Part shown: positions 1 through 6,796 of the stretch, in pieces
Position numbering within the stretch: position 1 is the stretch's first letter
Layout: each line of letters starts with the position of its first letter
Assembly: GCA_030593425.1 (NCBI GenBank)
Contig: JAUVHF010000028.1
Location: 1-13,696 of the forward strand
Length of the DNA: 13,696 nt
Direction of reading: 5' to 3'
Source of the DNA: Anaerolineales bacterium
Lineage (GTDB): Bacteria; Chloroflexota; Anaerolineae; UBA7937
Program-made: the position numbers and the translations under genes
Notes under the pieces: generated by a model
What the model was told of the DNA's origin: nothing
The model's database searches: none
Seen by the model: the letters and a program-made list of their open reading frames with translations, nothing else

Positions 1-40
1 TCGATCGTTTGTCTAAGAACTGTAGTCTAGGTGCGCTCAT
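1..40 (-). CDS. 5' end of a divergently transcribed gene, product unknown (partial)
   Basis: On the minus strand an ATG at 40-38 opens a frame that stays open to the window edge and reads MSAPRLQFLDKRS. An AGGGGAGG ribosome-binding site (56-48) lies 7 nt upstream, and a TGGTATAAT extended -10 lies about 30 bp upstream of the ATG, so all signals for a divergent gene are present. Only 13 codons are visible, too few to name the product. A lexA gene would fit the position next to recA, but the residues do not show it. The frame could also be a chance opening. Confidence 0.45.
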   Translation of the reverse strand, partial: MSAPRLQFLDKRS

Positions 41-70
41 CAGAAGACCTCCCCTTGACGATACCTCTCG

Positions 71-99
71 ATTATACCACAATATGACTAGAGGGTTGA
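71..99 (-). promoter_or_regulatory. Extended -10 promoter for the divergent gene
   Basis: Reading the minus strand, TATAAT occupies 76-71 and is preceded by TGG, giving the extended -10 TGnTATAAT. The -35 position, 17 bp away at 99-94, reads TCAACC and is poor, as tolerated by extended -10 promoters. The same TGGTATAAT string occurs upstream of the minus-strand nucleotidase gene near 9930. The -35 region overlaps the recA -35 (96-101), so the two promoters are back to back and may compete or share a regulator. Confidence 0.5.
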
Positions 100-124
100 C
101 TTAGAACTTTTGTTCTGATATAAT
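96..124 (+). promoter_or_regulatory. recA promoter, sigma-A type
   Basis: TTGACT (96-101), a 17-bp spacer and a perfect TATAAT (119-124) form a near-consensus housekeeping promoter. The predicted start is near 131. No recA ribosome-binding site appears before about 370, which implies a leader of about 250 nt. The spacer contains the LexA-type operator listed separately, so repressor binding would exclude RNA polymerase. Confidence 0.85.
103..116 (+). promoter_or_regulatory. LexA-type SOS box in the recA promoter
   Basis: The 14-bp sequence AGAAC-TTTT-GTTCT is a perfect inverted repeat matching the Gram-positive (Cheo/LexA) consensus GAAC-N4-GTTC. It lies entirely between the -35 and -10 elements. 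Assigning it to LexA rests on this known consensus and on its placement at recA; no lexA gene is recognisable in the window. Confidence 0.85.
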
Positions 125-130
125 ATGGAT

Positions 131-383
131 AAAGGCCTTGCGAGGATGTCGAAGGAGTCAACTTGTGGGCTTTTGATGGGGGAGGCGCGTAGGAATTCTC
201 CCATTTCAAGGGTCAGAATCATAGAATGAAGCAGTGTCTCACCCGATAGATGGCATGTTGCACCACATCCCTAGGTTCGAGGCCGTTTTTCAACACCCTC
301 ACGCCCTGCATTAGTTGCAATTTTCTTTTTATTGTAATAGACTAATTCTAATAGGTGTTCCCAGAGAGGAAAGGAGTCTCCAA
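131..383 (+). other. Long recA leader, about 250 nt, no gene recognised
   Basis: This stretch between the predicted transcription start and recA holds no convincing coding frame. A GGGAG/CTCCC pairing can form around 180-203. A weak second promoter-like pair, TTGCAA (316-321) and TAGACT with a 17-bp spacer, lies close to recA and could give a shorter basal transcript. No known riboswitch is recognised. Confidence 0.4.
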
Positions 384-1433
384 ATGGAGAAGGGGGCCGA
401 GGATAGAGCGTTAGAGGTAGCGCTCTCTCAGATAAGGAAACGGTACGGCGATGGAGCGATTATGAAGTTGGGTAGTGTGCGGGGGATGGACGTGGAGGCT
501 ATCTCCACCGGCTCTTTGGGCCTGGATATCGCCCTGGGTATCGGTGGCATCCCCAGAGGTCGCATCACCGAGATATATGGGCCCGAGATGTCGGGCAAGA
601 CTACCCTCTGCTATCATATCATCGCTAAGGCTCAGAAGGCTGGTGGCGTGGCGGCGTTCATAGACACGGAGCATGCTATGGATCCGGGGTACGCTGCCAA
701 ATGCGGCGTGGATGTCGATAGCCTCTATATATCCCAACCGGATGACGCGGAGCAGGCTTTGGAGATCACCGAGGCGTTGGTGCGGAGCGGGGCTCTAGAT
801 GTGGTGGTTATCGACTCTGTGGCTGCCCTCGTCCCTCGAGCGGAGATAGAGGGGGACATGGGGGATCCCCATATGGGGTTACAGGCGCGCTTGATGTCCC
901 AGGCGCTCAGGAAGTTGGCCGGGGCTATCAAGCGTTCCAATACGTCGGTGGTCTTCACCAATCAGCTGCGGATGAAGATCGGCGTGTTATTCGGCAGCCC
1001 GGAGACCACACCAGGGGGGCGGGCCCTGAAATTCTATTCCGCCGTTCGCCTCGATATGCGGCGAGTGCAGTCCATAAAGGAAGGAACCAACGTAGTCGGG
1101 AACCGGACCAGGGTCTGGGTGAAGAAGAATAAAGTAGCCCCTCCCTTCAAGAAAGCAGAATTTGACATAATGTATGACGAAGGGATCTCCAGAGAAGGTG
1201 ACCTCCTAGATGTGGGGACGGAGATGGGGATCATAGAGAAGAGAGGTTCCTATTACTCCTATGGTGAGATGCGGTTGGGACAGGGGAGGGAGAACGCCAA
1301 GCAGTTTCTCAGGGAGAACCCTTCATTGGCCGATGAGATCAGCAACCGCATCCGTGTGGAGGCTGGCTTAATAGAGAAGCCAGCTTCGGAATCGGGTGCG
1401 GAAGCGGTCGCGAAAGAGGCCACAGTTACTTAG
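384..1433 (+). CDS. recA: Recombinase RecA
   Basis: RecA binds single-stranded DNA as an ATP-dependent filament, catalyses strand exchange and stimulates LexA self-cleavage in the SOS response. The 349-residue product matches the family length. Visible motifs are the Walker A loop GPEMSGKTT (66-74), the IDTEHAMDP segment after strand 3, a VVVIDSVAAL Walker B strand, and the DNA-binding loop L2 region beginning FTNQLRMKIGVLFG and running through the PETTPGG segment. The Walker A loop has Met69 where most RecAs have Ser or Gly. The ATG at 384 is preferred over an upstream TTG at 315 because an AAAGGAG site lies 7 nt before it and the MEKGAEDRALEVAL start aligns with typical RecA N-termini. Its promoter carries a perfect LexA-type box. 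recX follows 197 bp downstream. Confidence 0.98.
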   Translation: MEKGAEDRALEVALSQIRKRYGDGAIMKLGSVRGMDVEAISTGSLGLDIALGIGGIPRGRITEIYGPEMSGKTTLCYHIIAKAQKAGGVAAFIDTEHAMDPGYAAKCGVDVDSLYISQPDDAEQALEITEALVRSGALDVVVIDSVAALVPRAEIEGDMGDPHMGLQARLMSQALRKLAGAIKRSNTSVVFTNQLRMKIGVLFGSPETTPGGRALKFYSAVRLDMRRVQSIKEGTNVVGNRTRVWVKKNKVAPPFKKAEFDIMYDEGISREGDLLDVGTEMGIIEKRGSYYSYGEMRLGQGRENAKQFLRENPSLADEISNRIRVEAGLIEKPASESGAEAVAKEATVT

Positions 1434-1449
1434 CGAATTTGCTGATGCC

Positions 1450-1468
1450 CCCTAGCGAAGGGCTAGGG
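1450..1468 (+). other. Hairpin just after recA
   Basis: CCCTAGC (1450-1456) pairs with GCTAGGG (1462-1468) across a 5-nt loop, 17 nt after the recA stop. No T tract follows, so it is more likely an mRNA 3'-end stabilising stem or a pause site than an intrinsic terminator. A second small stem, CTCTTA/TAAGAG, lies near 1495-1514. Confidence 0.4.
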
Positions 1469-1600
1469 CGAGGGAAAACGATAACCTTATCAGCCTCTTA
1501 GAAGAGCGTAAGAGACTCGTCACAAATTAGGCGCATTCGAAGAGGGCTCAATAAGGAGTCTTGTACTTTTCCCCTTCTTGGGGTTCTATTGGCAAGTTCG

Positions 1601-1630
1601 ATAGCTGTGGCCGCAGGCCGCAGCTATTTT
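1601..1630 (+). terminator. Intrinsic terminator-like hairpin at the recA-recX junction
   Basis: ATAGCTGTGGCC (1601-1612) pairs with GGCCGCAGCTAT (1616-1627) over a GCA loop: 12 pairs including one G-U wobble. It is followed by a run of four T (1627-1630). The next three bases are the likely recX ATG. Hairpin plus T tract is the form of a Rho-independent terminator, though the T tract is short. In Escherichia coli recX is expressed by partial read-through of a recA terminator, and the arrangement here suggests the same logic. Confidence 0.65.
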
Positions 1631-2263
1631 ATGGAGATGGAAGGCAAAATCACGGCTTTGAGGGAGCAGAAAAGGAACAAGCATCGGGTTAACGTCTATC
1701 TGGACGGGGAATACGCCTTCAGTCTGGGGGTGCAGTTAGCGGCTGAACTACAAGAGGGTAGTTTCCTATCGGCTGCGGAACTGCACGAGCTCCAAAGACG
1801 GGACTCTTTTGCCAAGGCTCACAGGAAGGCCCTCGATTATTTGGCCTATCGGCCCCGGAGTCGGAAGGAACTTAGCGATCACTTACGGGGGAAAAGGGTG
1901 CCCGAGAGGATCATAGAGGAGGTCCTGGAAGGCCTAGCCCGAGAGGGACTGGTTGATGATCTGGCCTTTGCTCGATATTGGGTGGAGAACCGCGAGAGAT
2001 TTAGGCCTCGCAGCCGGGCCATGCTCCGTTACGAGTTGCGCCGCAAGGGGCTCGATGAAGAGGTGATCTCGGAGGCTTTGGCCGCCGTCGATGAGGAGGA
2101 GAGTGCCCGTAGGGCGGCTCACCAACGGGCCTCTAGATATATCCGCCTGGACGAGAGATCTTTCCGCCAAAAGATGAGTCAGTTTCTGCGGCGCCGAGGA
2201 TTCACTTATCACCTGATTCGAGAGGTAGTAGATTCCCTCCTGCAACAGCGGGGAGGTGACTAA
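1631..2263 (+). CDS. recX: RecA regulatory protein RecX
   Basis: RecX binds in the groove of RecA filaments and limits their growth and ATPase activity. The product is about 210 residues, highly charged and largely helical, with the RecX pattern: an N-terminal GKITALREQKRNKHRVNVYLDG-like beta segment, then three-helix repeats (ALDYLAYRPRSRKELSDHL, then a LVDDLAFARYWVENR element and a QKMSQFLRRRGF repeat). The start is uncertain. ATG 1631 or ATG 1637 fits the family, but neither has a normally spaced ribosome-binding site because a terminator-like stem ends at 1627. A TTG at 1589 would add 14 residues that do not look like RecX. Poor initiation signals suggest low expression. rny begins 50 bp downstream, so the two are probably co-transcribed. 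Confidence 0.88.
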   Translation: MEMEGKITALREQKRNKHRVNVYLDGEYAFSLGVQLAAELQEGSFLSAAELHELQRRDSFAKAHRKALDYLAYRPRSRKELSDHLRGKRVPERIIEEVLEGLAREGLVDDLAFARYWVENRERFRPRSRAMLRYELRRKGLDEEVISEALAAVDEEESARRAAHQRASRYIRLDERSFRQKMSQFLRRRGFTYHLIREVVDSLLQQRGGD

Positions 2264-2278
2264 GAGAGTAAGACTCTC
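2264..2278 (+). other. Short hairpin between recX and rny
   Basis: GAGAGT (2264-2269) pairs with ACTCTC (2273-2278) over a 3-nt loop, right after the recX stop. No T tract follows. The rny ribosome-binding site (AGAGGGGG, 2296-2303) is downstream, so read-through into rny is likely. Confidence 0.35.
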
Positions 2279-2313
2279 CGTCAGGAGTTCATCTTAGAGG
2301 GGGTGTTTGAGAG

Positions 2314-3843
2314 ATGGAGATTGTGGCTGATTTGGTTACGTTTCTAGCGGTAGCGATAGCGGGGTTTGCCATCGGCTATCTGGCCAAGCAGTATCTAGGT
2401 GCTAGCCGCCTCAGGTCTGCCGAGGCTAAGGCGAAGGGACTCCTGGCTGATGCCCAGACTAAGAAGAAAGAGATCGTTCTCCAGGCCCAGGAGGAGGCAC
2501 TTCGCATCCGCCATCAAGCAGAGGAAGAGAACCGGCGAAGGCGAGCCGACCTCCGGAGGCAGGAAGAGCGGCTACAACGGAGGCGGGAGAGCCTGGAACG
2601 CCGTCTGGAGCCTATAGAAGCCAAGGAGAGGCAACTGGAGGCCCGGGAAAGGGAGCTCTCGCGCCAAGGAGAGGAGTTGAAGGAACTGCGCCATAAAAAG
2701 ATCCAAGAGTTAGAGAGGGTCTCCTCCATGACCCGCGAGCAGGCGAAGGAGACTCTCCTAAAAGCCACTGAAGATGAGGTGCGCCAGGATGCGGCACGGG
2801 TGATACGGGAGGTGGAGTTAGAGACCAAGGAGGAAGCCGACCGGCTGGCTCGGAAGATCATCACTCTGGCTATCCAAAGGTACGCTTCTGACCAAGTGGC
2901 GGAGACGACCGTCTCTATCGTCTCTCTTCCTAGCGATGAGATGAAAGGGCGGATCATCGGGCGTGGGGGGCGGAATATCCGCGCTCTGGAGAACGCCATG
3001 GGGGTTGACTTAGTGGTCGACGATACCCCAGAAGCGGTCACCATCTCCAGTTTCGATCCCGTGCGGAGGGAGATAGCCCGCCTAGCCCTCACCAAACTGA
3101 TCCTGGATGGCCGTATCCATCCGGCTCGCATCGAAAAGGTGGTGAAGGAGTCACAAGAGGAGGTGGAGGCGATCGTCATAGAGGAGGGACAACGGGCCGC
3201 CTCCGAGGCGGGCCTCCCGGGGCTACATCCGGAACTGATCAGACTGTTGGGGAGACTGAAATACAGGACCAGTTATGGTCAGAACCAGCTGATCCACGCT
3301 TTAGAGACGGCCCATCTAGCGGCCATGATGGCCGCGGAGTTAGGAGGGGATGTCGATCTGGCTAAGGAGGCCGGGCTGCTCCACGACATAGGGAAAGCGG
3401 TGGATCACGAAGTGGAAGGGCCCCACGCGCTCATCGGGGCGGACATCGCCCGCCGCCTAGGCAAGTCCTCCCAGATAGTTAACGCCATCGCTGCCCATCA
3501 TCACGAGGAGGAGCCCCAAAACGTGGAGGCGATCCTGGTGGAGGCAGCCGATGCCATCTCCGGCGCCCGGCCTGGTGCTCGTCGCGAGAGCCTGGAGAGG
3601 TACGTTAAGCGGATCAAGGCCCTGGAGGAGGTGGCCAACTCCTTTGAAGGGGTCGCCGAATCTTACGCTATCCAGGCCGGTCGAGAGATCAGGATCATCG
3701 TGAAGCCCGAGGAGATCGATGACTTGGCCACCATCCGCCTATCCAAAGATATAGCCAAGAAGGTGGAAGAGAGCCTGGAATACCCCGGCCAGGTCAAGGT
3801 CACCGTCATCCGCGAGACCAGGGCTGTCGATTACGCCAAGTAG
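2314..3843 (+). CDS. rny: Ribonuclease Y
   Basis: RNase Y is a membrane-anchored endoribonuclease that starts mRNA turnover in many bacteria lacking RNase E. The 509-residue product shows the full architecture: one N-terminal transmembrane helix (about 4-28), a long Glu/Arg/Lys-rich coiled coil (about 30-190), a KH RNA-binding domain (about 200-265, GRGG at 216-219) and an HD metal-dependent phosphohydrolase domain with the HD pair at 357-358 in LLHDIGK and a following HHHEEE segment (395-400). Length is normal for the family (about 510-520). ATG 2314 is supported by AGAGGGGG 10 nt upstream and by placing the membrane helix at the extreme N-terminus. It lies behind recX; recA-recX-rny proximity recurs in several bacterial groups. 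No frame damage is seen. Confidence 0.96.
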   Translation: MEIVADLVTFLAVAIAGFAIGYLAKQYLGASRLRSAEAKAKGLLADAQTKKKEIVLQAQEEALRIRHQAEEENRRRRADLRRQEERLQRRRESLERRLEPIEAKERQLEARERELSRQGEELKELRHKKIQELERVSSMTREQAKETLLKATEDEVRQDAARVIREVELETKEEADRLARKIITLAIQRYASDQVAETTVSIVSLPSDEMKGRIIGRGGRNIRALENAMGVDLVVDDTPEAVTISSFDPVRREIARLALTKLILDGRIHPARIEKVVKESQEEVEAIVIEEGQRAASEAGLPGLHPELIRLLGRLKYRTSYGQNQLIHALETAHLAAMMAAELGGDVDLAKEAGLLHDIGKAVDHEVEGPHALIGADIARRLGKSSQIVNAIAAHHHEEEPQNVEAILVEAADAISGARPGARRESLERYVKRIKALEEVANSFEGVAESYAIQAGREIRIIVKPEEIDDLATIRLSKDIAKKVEESLEYPGQVKVTVIRETRAVDYAK

Positions 3844-4028
3844 GCCCATTCACCTCCTCTAGTTGACAAAGGCGGGCAGATGTTTTAGTCTTAGCCCGTA
3901 CTAGGTCGTCTAGAGGTTGCCTTCGGCATTCCGAGGATGTCAAAGCATCCCAGGGAAGGGATACTCGTCCTGTCTTCGACCCTGGGGCTCAGATATTGAC
4001 AGTTAACTGAAATGGCGGCACCAAGGAT
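3844..4028 (+). other. Structure-rich spacer after rny, possible mntA promoter
   Basis: No gene is seen. Several inverted repeats can form: CCTCTAG/CTAGAGG (3856-3862 with 3910-3916) enclosing CGGGC/GCCCG (3873-3877 with 3894-3898), TGCC-TTC-GGCA near 3918-3928, and CCCAGGG/CCCTGGG (3949-3955 with 3980-3986). None has a T tract. A perfect TTGACA at 3863-3868 is followed 17 bp later by a poor -10 (TAGTCT), and a second TTGACA at 3996-4001 lacks any -10 at proper spacing. The first is a weak candidate promoter for the toxin-antitoxin pair. Confidence 0.4.
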
Positions 4029-4343
4029 ATGAGTGAGAAGAGGGTGAAACAAGCCGTGAGGATGTCTCTTGAGGAGGATAAGCAAAGGGTCATTCCCGTG
4101 TTGAAGCGGCACCAAGTCGTTCCTGCAGCTATCTTCGGATCGTTTGCCAGGGGGGAACCGGGAGGAGAGAGTGACCTTGACATTTTAGTTGAATTTGGGA
4201 GTGAAAAGAGTTTGCTGGACTTGGTGGCATTGCAGTTGGAGCTGGAAGAGGCGTTGAGAAGAGAGGTGGATGTTCTGACCTACCGTGCGATACATCCTTG
4301 GATAAAGGAAAGAGTGCTCAAAGAGCAGGTGAGGATCCTGTGA
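4029..4343 (+). CDS. mntA: MntA-type minimal nucleotidyltransferase antitoxin
   Basis: This is a small (104-residue) DNA polymerase beta-fold nucleotidyltransferase. The catalytic signature is intact: GSFARG (37-42) followed by SDLDILVEF with Asp49 and Asp51 as metal ligands. A C-terminal VDVLTYRAIHPWIKERVLKE segment is typical of proteins paired with HEPN partners. Characterised MntA proteins are antitoxins that transfer AMP to the tyrosine of the HepT RX4HXY motif and so silence its RNase activity. The stop overlaps the GTG start of the next gene by 4 nt, implying translational coupling. The ATG at 4029 has AAGGA only one base upstream; a GTG at 4044 or ATG at 4062 (MSLEEDKQ) is possible, and the latter begins like many family members. 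Confidence 0.88.
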   Translation: MSEKRVKQAVRMSLEEDKQRVIPVLKRHQVVPAAIFGSFARGEPGGESDLDILVEFGSEKSLLDLVALQLELEEALRREVDVLTYRAIHPWIKERVLKEQVRIL

Positions 4344-4681
4344 GCAAGCAGGCAAAGGTCTTCATTGAGCATATTTTGGAAAGCAGTCGCCTCATTCAAA
4401 CCTACACAGGTCAGCTTTCGAAGGATGACTTTCTTGCCTCCCCCCAAGTACAAGATGCCGTCACCTGGAGACTGGAGATCATTGGCGAGGCGGTGAAAAG
4501 CCTTCCCTCGGAGCTGAGGGAACGACATGCCGAGGTGCCTTGGCGTCAAATCGCCAGAATGGGGGACGTGCTTATTCATCGCTATTTTGGCGTGGATTTG
4601 GAATTGACGTGGAAAACATAGCAACAAGATTTGCCGGAGCTGGAGCAGAAGCTTTCAAGGATTCTGGAGGAGATGGGATAG
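4340..4681 (+). pseudogene. hepT: HepT-type HEPN toxin, interrupted by an amber stop and lacking the catalytic Arg
   Basis: HepT-family HEPN proteins (DUF86) are small helical RNases paired with MntA. A GTG at 4340, with AGGA a few bases upstream and overlapping the mntA stop, starts a 93-residue frame that ends at TAG 4619-4621. The tail expected of the family continues in the same frame: QQDLPELEQKLSRILEEMG to a TAG at 4679-4681, giving about 113 residues, the normal length. The active-site region reads RMGDVLIHRYFGVD: His80 and Tyr82 are present, but the Arg usually found five residues before His is Gly75 (codon GGG). The only upstream Arg is Arg73, giving a six-residue gap to His80. Both lesions suggest an inactive or decaying toxin. 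Alternatives are a functional truncated binding partner, stop read-through, or a sequencing error at the TAG. Confidence 0.8.
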
Positions 4682-4719
4682 AGGGTGGCGCCACTTCAGT
4701 CAACAGGCGTTAAATGACG

Positions 4720-4774
4720 TGGCTATCTTCAGCCGCTGCTTACAGGTCATGAGTCATGGCTGAAGTGATAGCCA
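4720..4774 (+). repeat. Long inverted repeat at the dnaG translation start
   Basis: TGGCTATC-TTCAGCC (4720-4734) pairs with a 17-nt arm at 4758-4774 (ends GGCTGAAG and ATAGCCA), giving 15 base pairs with a 2-nt bulge and a 23-nt loop. It ends one base before the AAAGGG ribosome-binding site of dnaG (4776-4781). There is no T tract on either side. The CTGAAGTG part of the 3' arm (4760-4767) is also exactly complementary to CACTTCAG at 4692-4699, so a competing structure is possible. A 10-bp palindrome GTGGCGCCAC lies at 4685-4694. Confidence 0.6.
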
Positions 4775-4789
4775 GAAAGGGTCGCACGA

Positions 4790-6769
4790 TTGAGTGCCAT
4801 CGATGAGGTGAGGGAGAGAACGGACATCGTGGAGTTGGTGTCCGCTTATTTCCCCTTACAGAAGGCGGGCCGCAACTTCAAGGCCCTTTGCCCTTTCCAT
4901 AAGGAGAAGACCCCTTCTTTTATCGTCTTCCCCGACAGTCAGAGGTGGCATTGCTTCGGGGCCTGCGCTGCTGGCGGGGACATTTTCACCTTCGTCATGA
5001 AGATGGAGAACCTGGAGTTCGGCGAGGCCCTCCGCTTTCTCGCTCGCCGGGCGGGGATCTCCCTCGCTCCTCGTAGAGAAGAGGAGGTAGAGGAGGAGAA
5101 AAGAAAACATCTCCTTCTCCGGATCAACGCTGCTGCGGCTCAATATTTCCACCATCTCCTTCGGGAAAGCCCGGAAGGGGGGTTGGTAAGAGAGTACCTG
5201 GCAGGCCGGGAGATAGAGCCTACCAGTATCGAGGCTTTTCAGTTGGGATACGCTTTAGATGAATGGGAGGCCCTAAAGAGGTATCTTGCGGAGAGGGGGT
5301 ACGAGGAGACCGATATCTTTGCCGCGGGGCTCACCGTGGAGCGCGTGCGAGAGGATCTTGAAAGGAAAGGTGGAGGATATTACGACCGTTTTCGAGGGCG
5401 GCTTATCTTCCCCATCCGGGATATCCGAGGGGAGGTGATAGGTTTTGGCGCTCGGTCCCTAGACGATTCCCAGCCCAAGTATCTCAACTCCCCCGAGACC
5501 CCGCTCTTTAGCAAAGGCAGAGTGCTCTACGGGATCGACCTCGCCAAGCGAGCCATTCGAGAGAAGGATCAAGTCATCATAGTTGAGGGGTATACCGACG
5601 TGATAACCGCGCACCAGAGAGGCTTCAGAAACGTTGTAGCCTCCATGGGCACAGCCCTAACGGAGAATCAAGTGCGGGAACTGAAGCGGCTCACCAAGCG
5701 GTTCGTCCTGGCGTTAGACGCTGACAAGGCCGGCGATGCGGCCACACGGAGGGGCTTGGAGGTGGCTACAGAGATCTTTCGAGACAGCGTAGTCCCCGTC
5801 CCCTTAGGGCGTAACCTCATCGGATACGAAACCCGGCTGGATGCCGATATCCGTATCGCTATCCTTCCGGAGGGAAGGGACCCTGATGATGTCTTGAGGG
5901 AGGGGGCGGGGCTTTGGGCTGAGTTGGTGGAGGGGGCTCTTCCGGTGGTGGACTACTACTTCTCTTTGATCTCCTCTCGCTTGGATCTGAGTTCTGCCAA
6001 GGGGAAGTCAGCGGCAGCGAAAGAACTCTTACCCATCATAGAGGAGTTGGGCGACGAGGTGGAGAAGAGCCATTACTTGCAAAAATTAGCCCGCTTGATT
6101 AAAGTAGATGAGAAGAGGCTCTTATTGGAGACCGAGCCCAAGAGGTTTGTGGAGCCACAGGAGAAGAGGGGCGGTCTCATATCCGGTTTCCCCGGTTTTC
6201 TCTTGGGCGTGGAAAAGCGGTTACTTCTGCTCTTCTTGGAAGAACCTCGGCGGATGAAGAGGGTAGACGAAGAACTGGAGGAGTTTGGCTCTGAGCCCTT
6301 GGCCCCTCAGGATTTCGAAGATATCGAAAACCGTGAGATATTCTCTGCCCTGCGAGGGCGGTTGTCCGAGAGGATCCTGGCAGGACAAGAAGGGGGCATG
6401 GAAGAGCCATGGGATCTAGAGCGTTTCAGGGCCGATCTGGACGCCATGTTGCAGGAGAGGTTCGCCCATCTCCTCGATCTGAGAAGCCGGATGTCCGTTC
6501 TTGCAGAGAGGGGTGGTGACTGGGAAGCGGACCTTTGTGCGCTGAGGTTGCGAGAGGATAGATTGCAACGCGAGATGGAAACGCTGCATTTTCTGGAGAG
6601 GGATGCCGAGGAGGAGAAAGATAGGGAGACGCTCATGCAACTAGCTCGGGTGACGAGCGAGCGAAAGGATGAGGTGGGGAGAGTCAAGAAGGCGAGGTAT
6701 GAGAAGAGCCTTATGCGGCGTAGCAGGGGGAAACGGCCTTGGGAAGGCTCGTGGTTGGTGGAGGCATGA
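4790..6769 (+). CDS. dnaG: DNA primase DnaG
   Basis: DnaG makes the RNA primers used at the replication fork. The 659-residue product has an N-terminal CHC2 zinc domain with ligands Cys34, His37, Cys55 and Cys59; the last pair is spaced CFGAC rather than CxxC. The primase core follows, with the FRGRLIFPIRD segment (201-211), the TOPRIM motif EGYTDV (266-271) and the metal-binding DADKAGD (310-316). A C-terminal helical, charged region from about 430 should contain the helicase-interaction domain. Length is slightly above the usual 580-620. The start is TTG 4790, supported by AAAGGG 8 nt upstream and by the typical MSAIDEVRERTDIVELV opening. A large inverted repeat abuts the ribosome-binding site. 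The primary sigma gene begins 27 bp after the stop, as in the macromolecular-synthesis operon of many bacteria. Confidence 0.97.
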   Translation: MSAIDEVRERTDIVELVSAYFPLQKAGRNFKALCPFHKEKTPSFIVFPDSQRWHCFGACAAGGDIFTFVMKMENLEFGEALRFLARRAGISLAPRREEEVEEEKRKHLLLRINAAAAQYFHHLLRESPEGGLVREYLAGREIEPTSIEAFQLGYALDEWEALKRYLAERGYEETDIFAAGLTVERVREDLERKGGGYYDRFRGRLIFPIRDIRGEVIGFGARSLDDSQPKYLNSPETPLFSKGRVLYGIDLAKRAIREKDQVIIVEGYTDVITAHQRGFRNVVASMGTALTENQVRELKRLTKRFVLALDADKAGDAATRRGLEVATEIFRDSVVPVPLGRNLIGYETRLDADIRIAILPEGRDPDDVLREGAGLWAELVEGALPVVDYYFSLISSRLDLSSAKGKSAAAKELLPIIEELGDEVEKSHYLQKLARLIKVDEKRLLLETEPKRFVEPQEKRGGLISGFPGFLLGVEKRLLLLFLEEPRRMKRVDEELEEFGSEPLAPQDFEDIENREIFSALRGRLSERILAGQEGGMEEPWDLERFRADLDAMLQERFAHLLDLRSRMSVLAERGGDWEADLCALRLREDRLQREMETLHFLERDAEEEKDRETLMQLARVTSERKDEVGRVKKARYEKSLMRRSRGKRPWEGSWLVEA

Positions 6770-6796
6770 TCTTAGTATTAGACGGAGTAGAGGGGT

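Noticed and set aside
17..28. GAAC-TGTA-GTCT as a second LexA box near recA
   Set aside because: Two mismatches in the right half-site, and it lies inside the likely divergent coding region.
139..158. Similarity of CGAGGATGTC in the recA leader to the stretch near 3931
   Set aside because: Only about 10-13 bases match, with no shared structure or context, so it is likely chance.
2514..3179. 221-codon minus-strand open frame opposite rny
   Set aside because: It is a Ser/Arg-rich shadow of the RNase Y coiled coil and KH domain, with no start signals.
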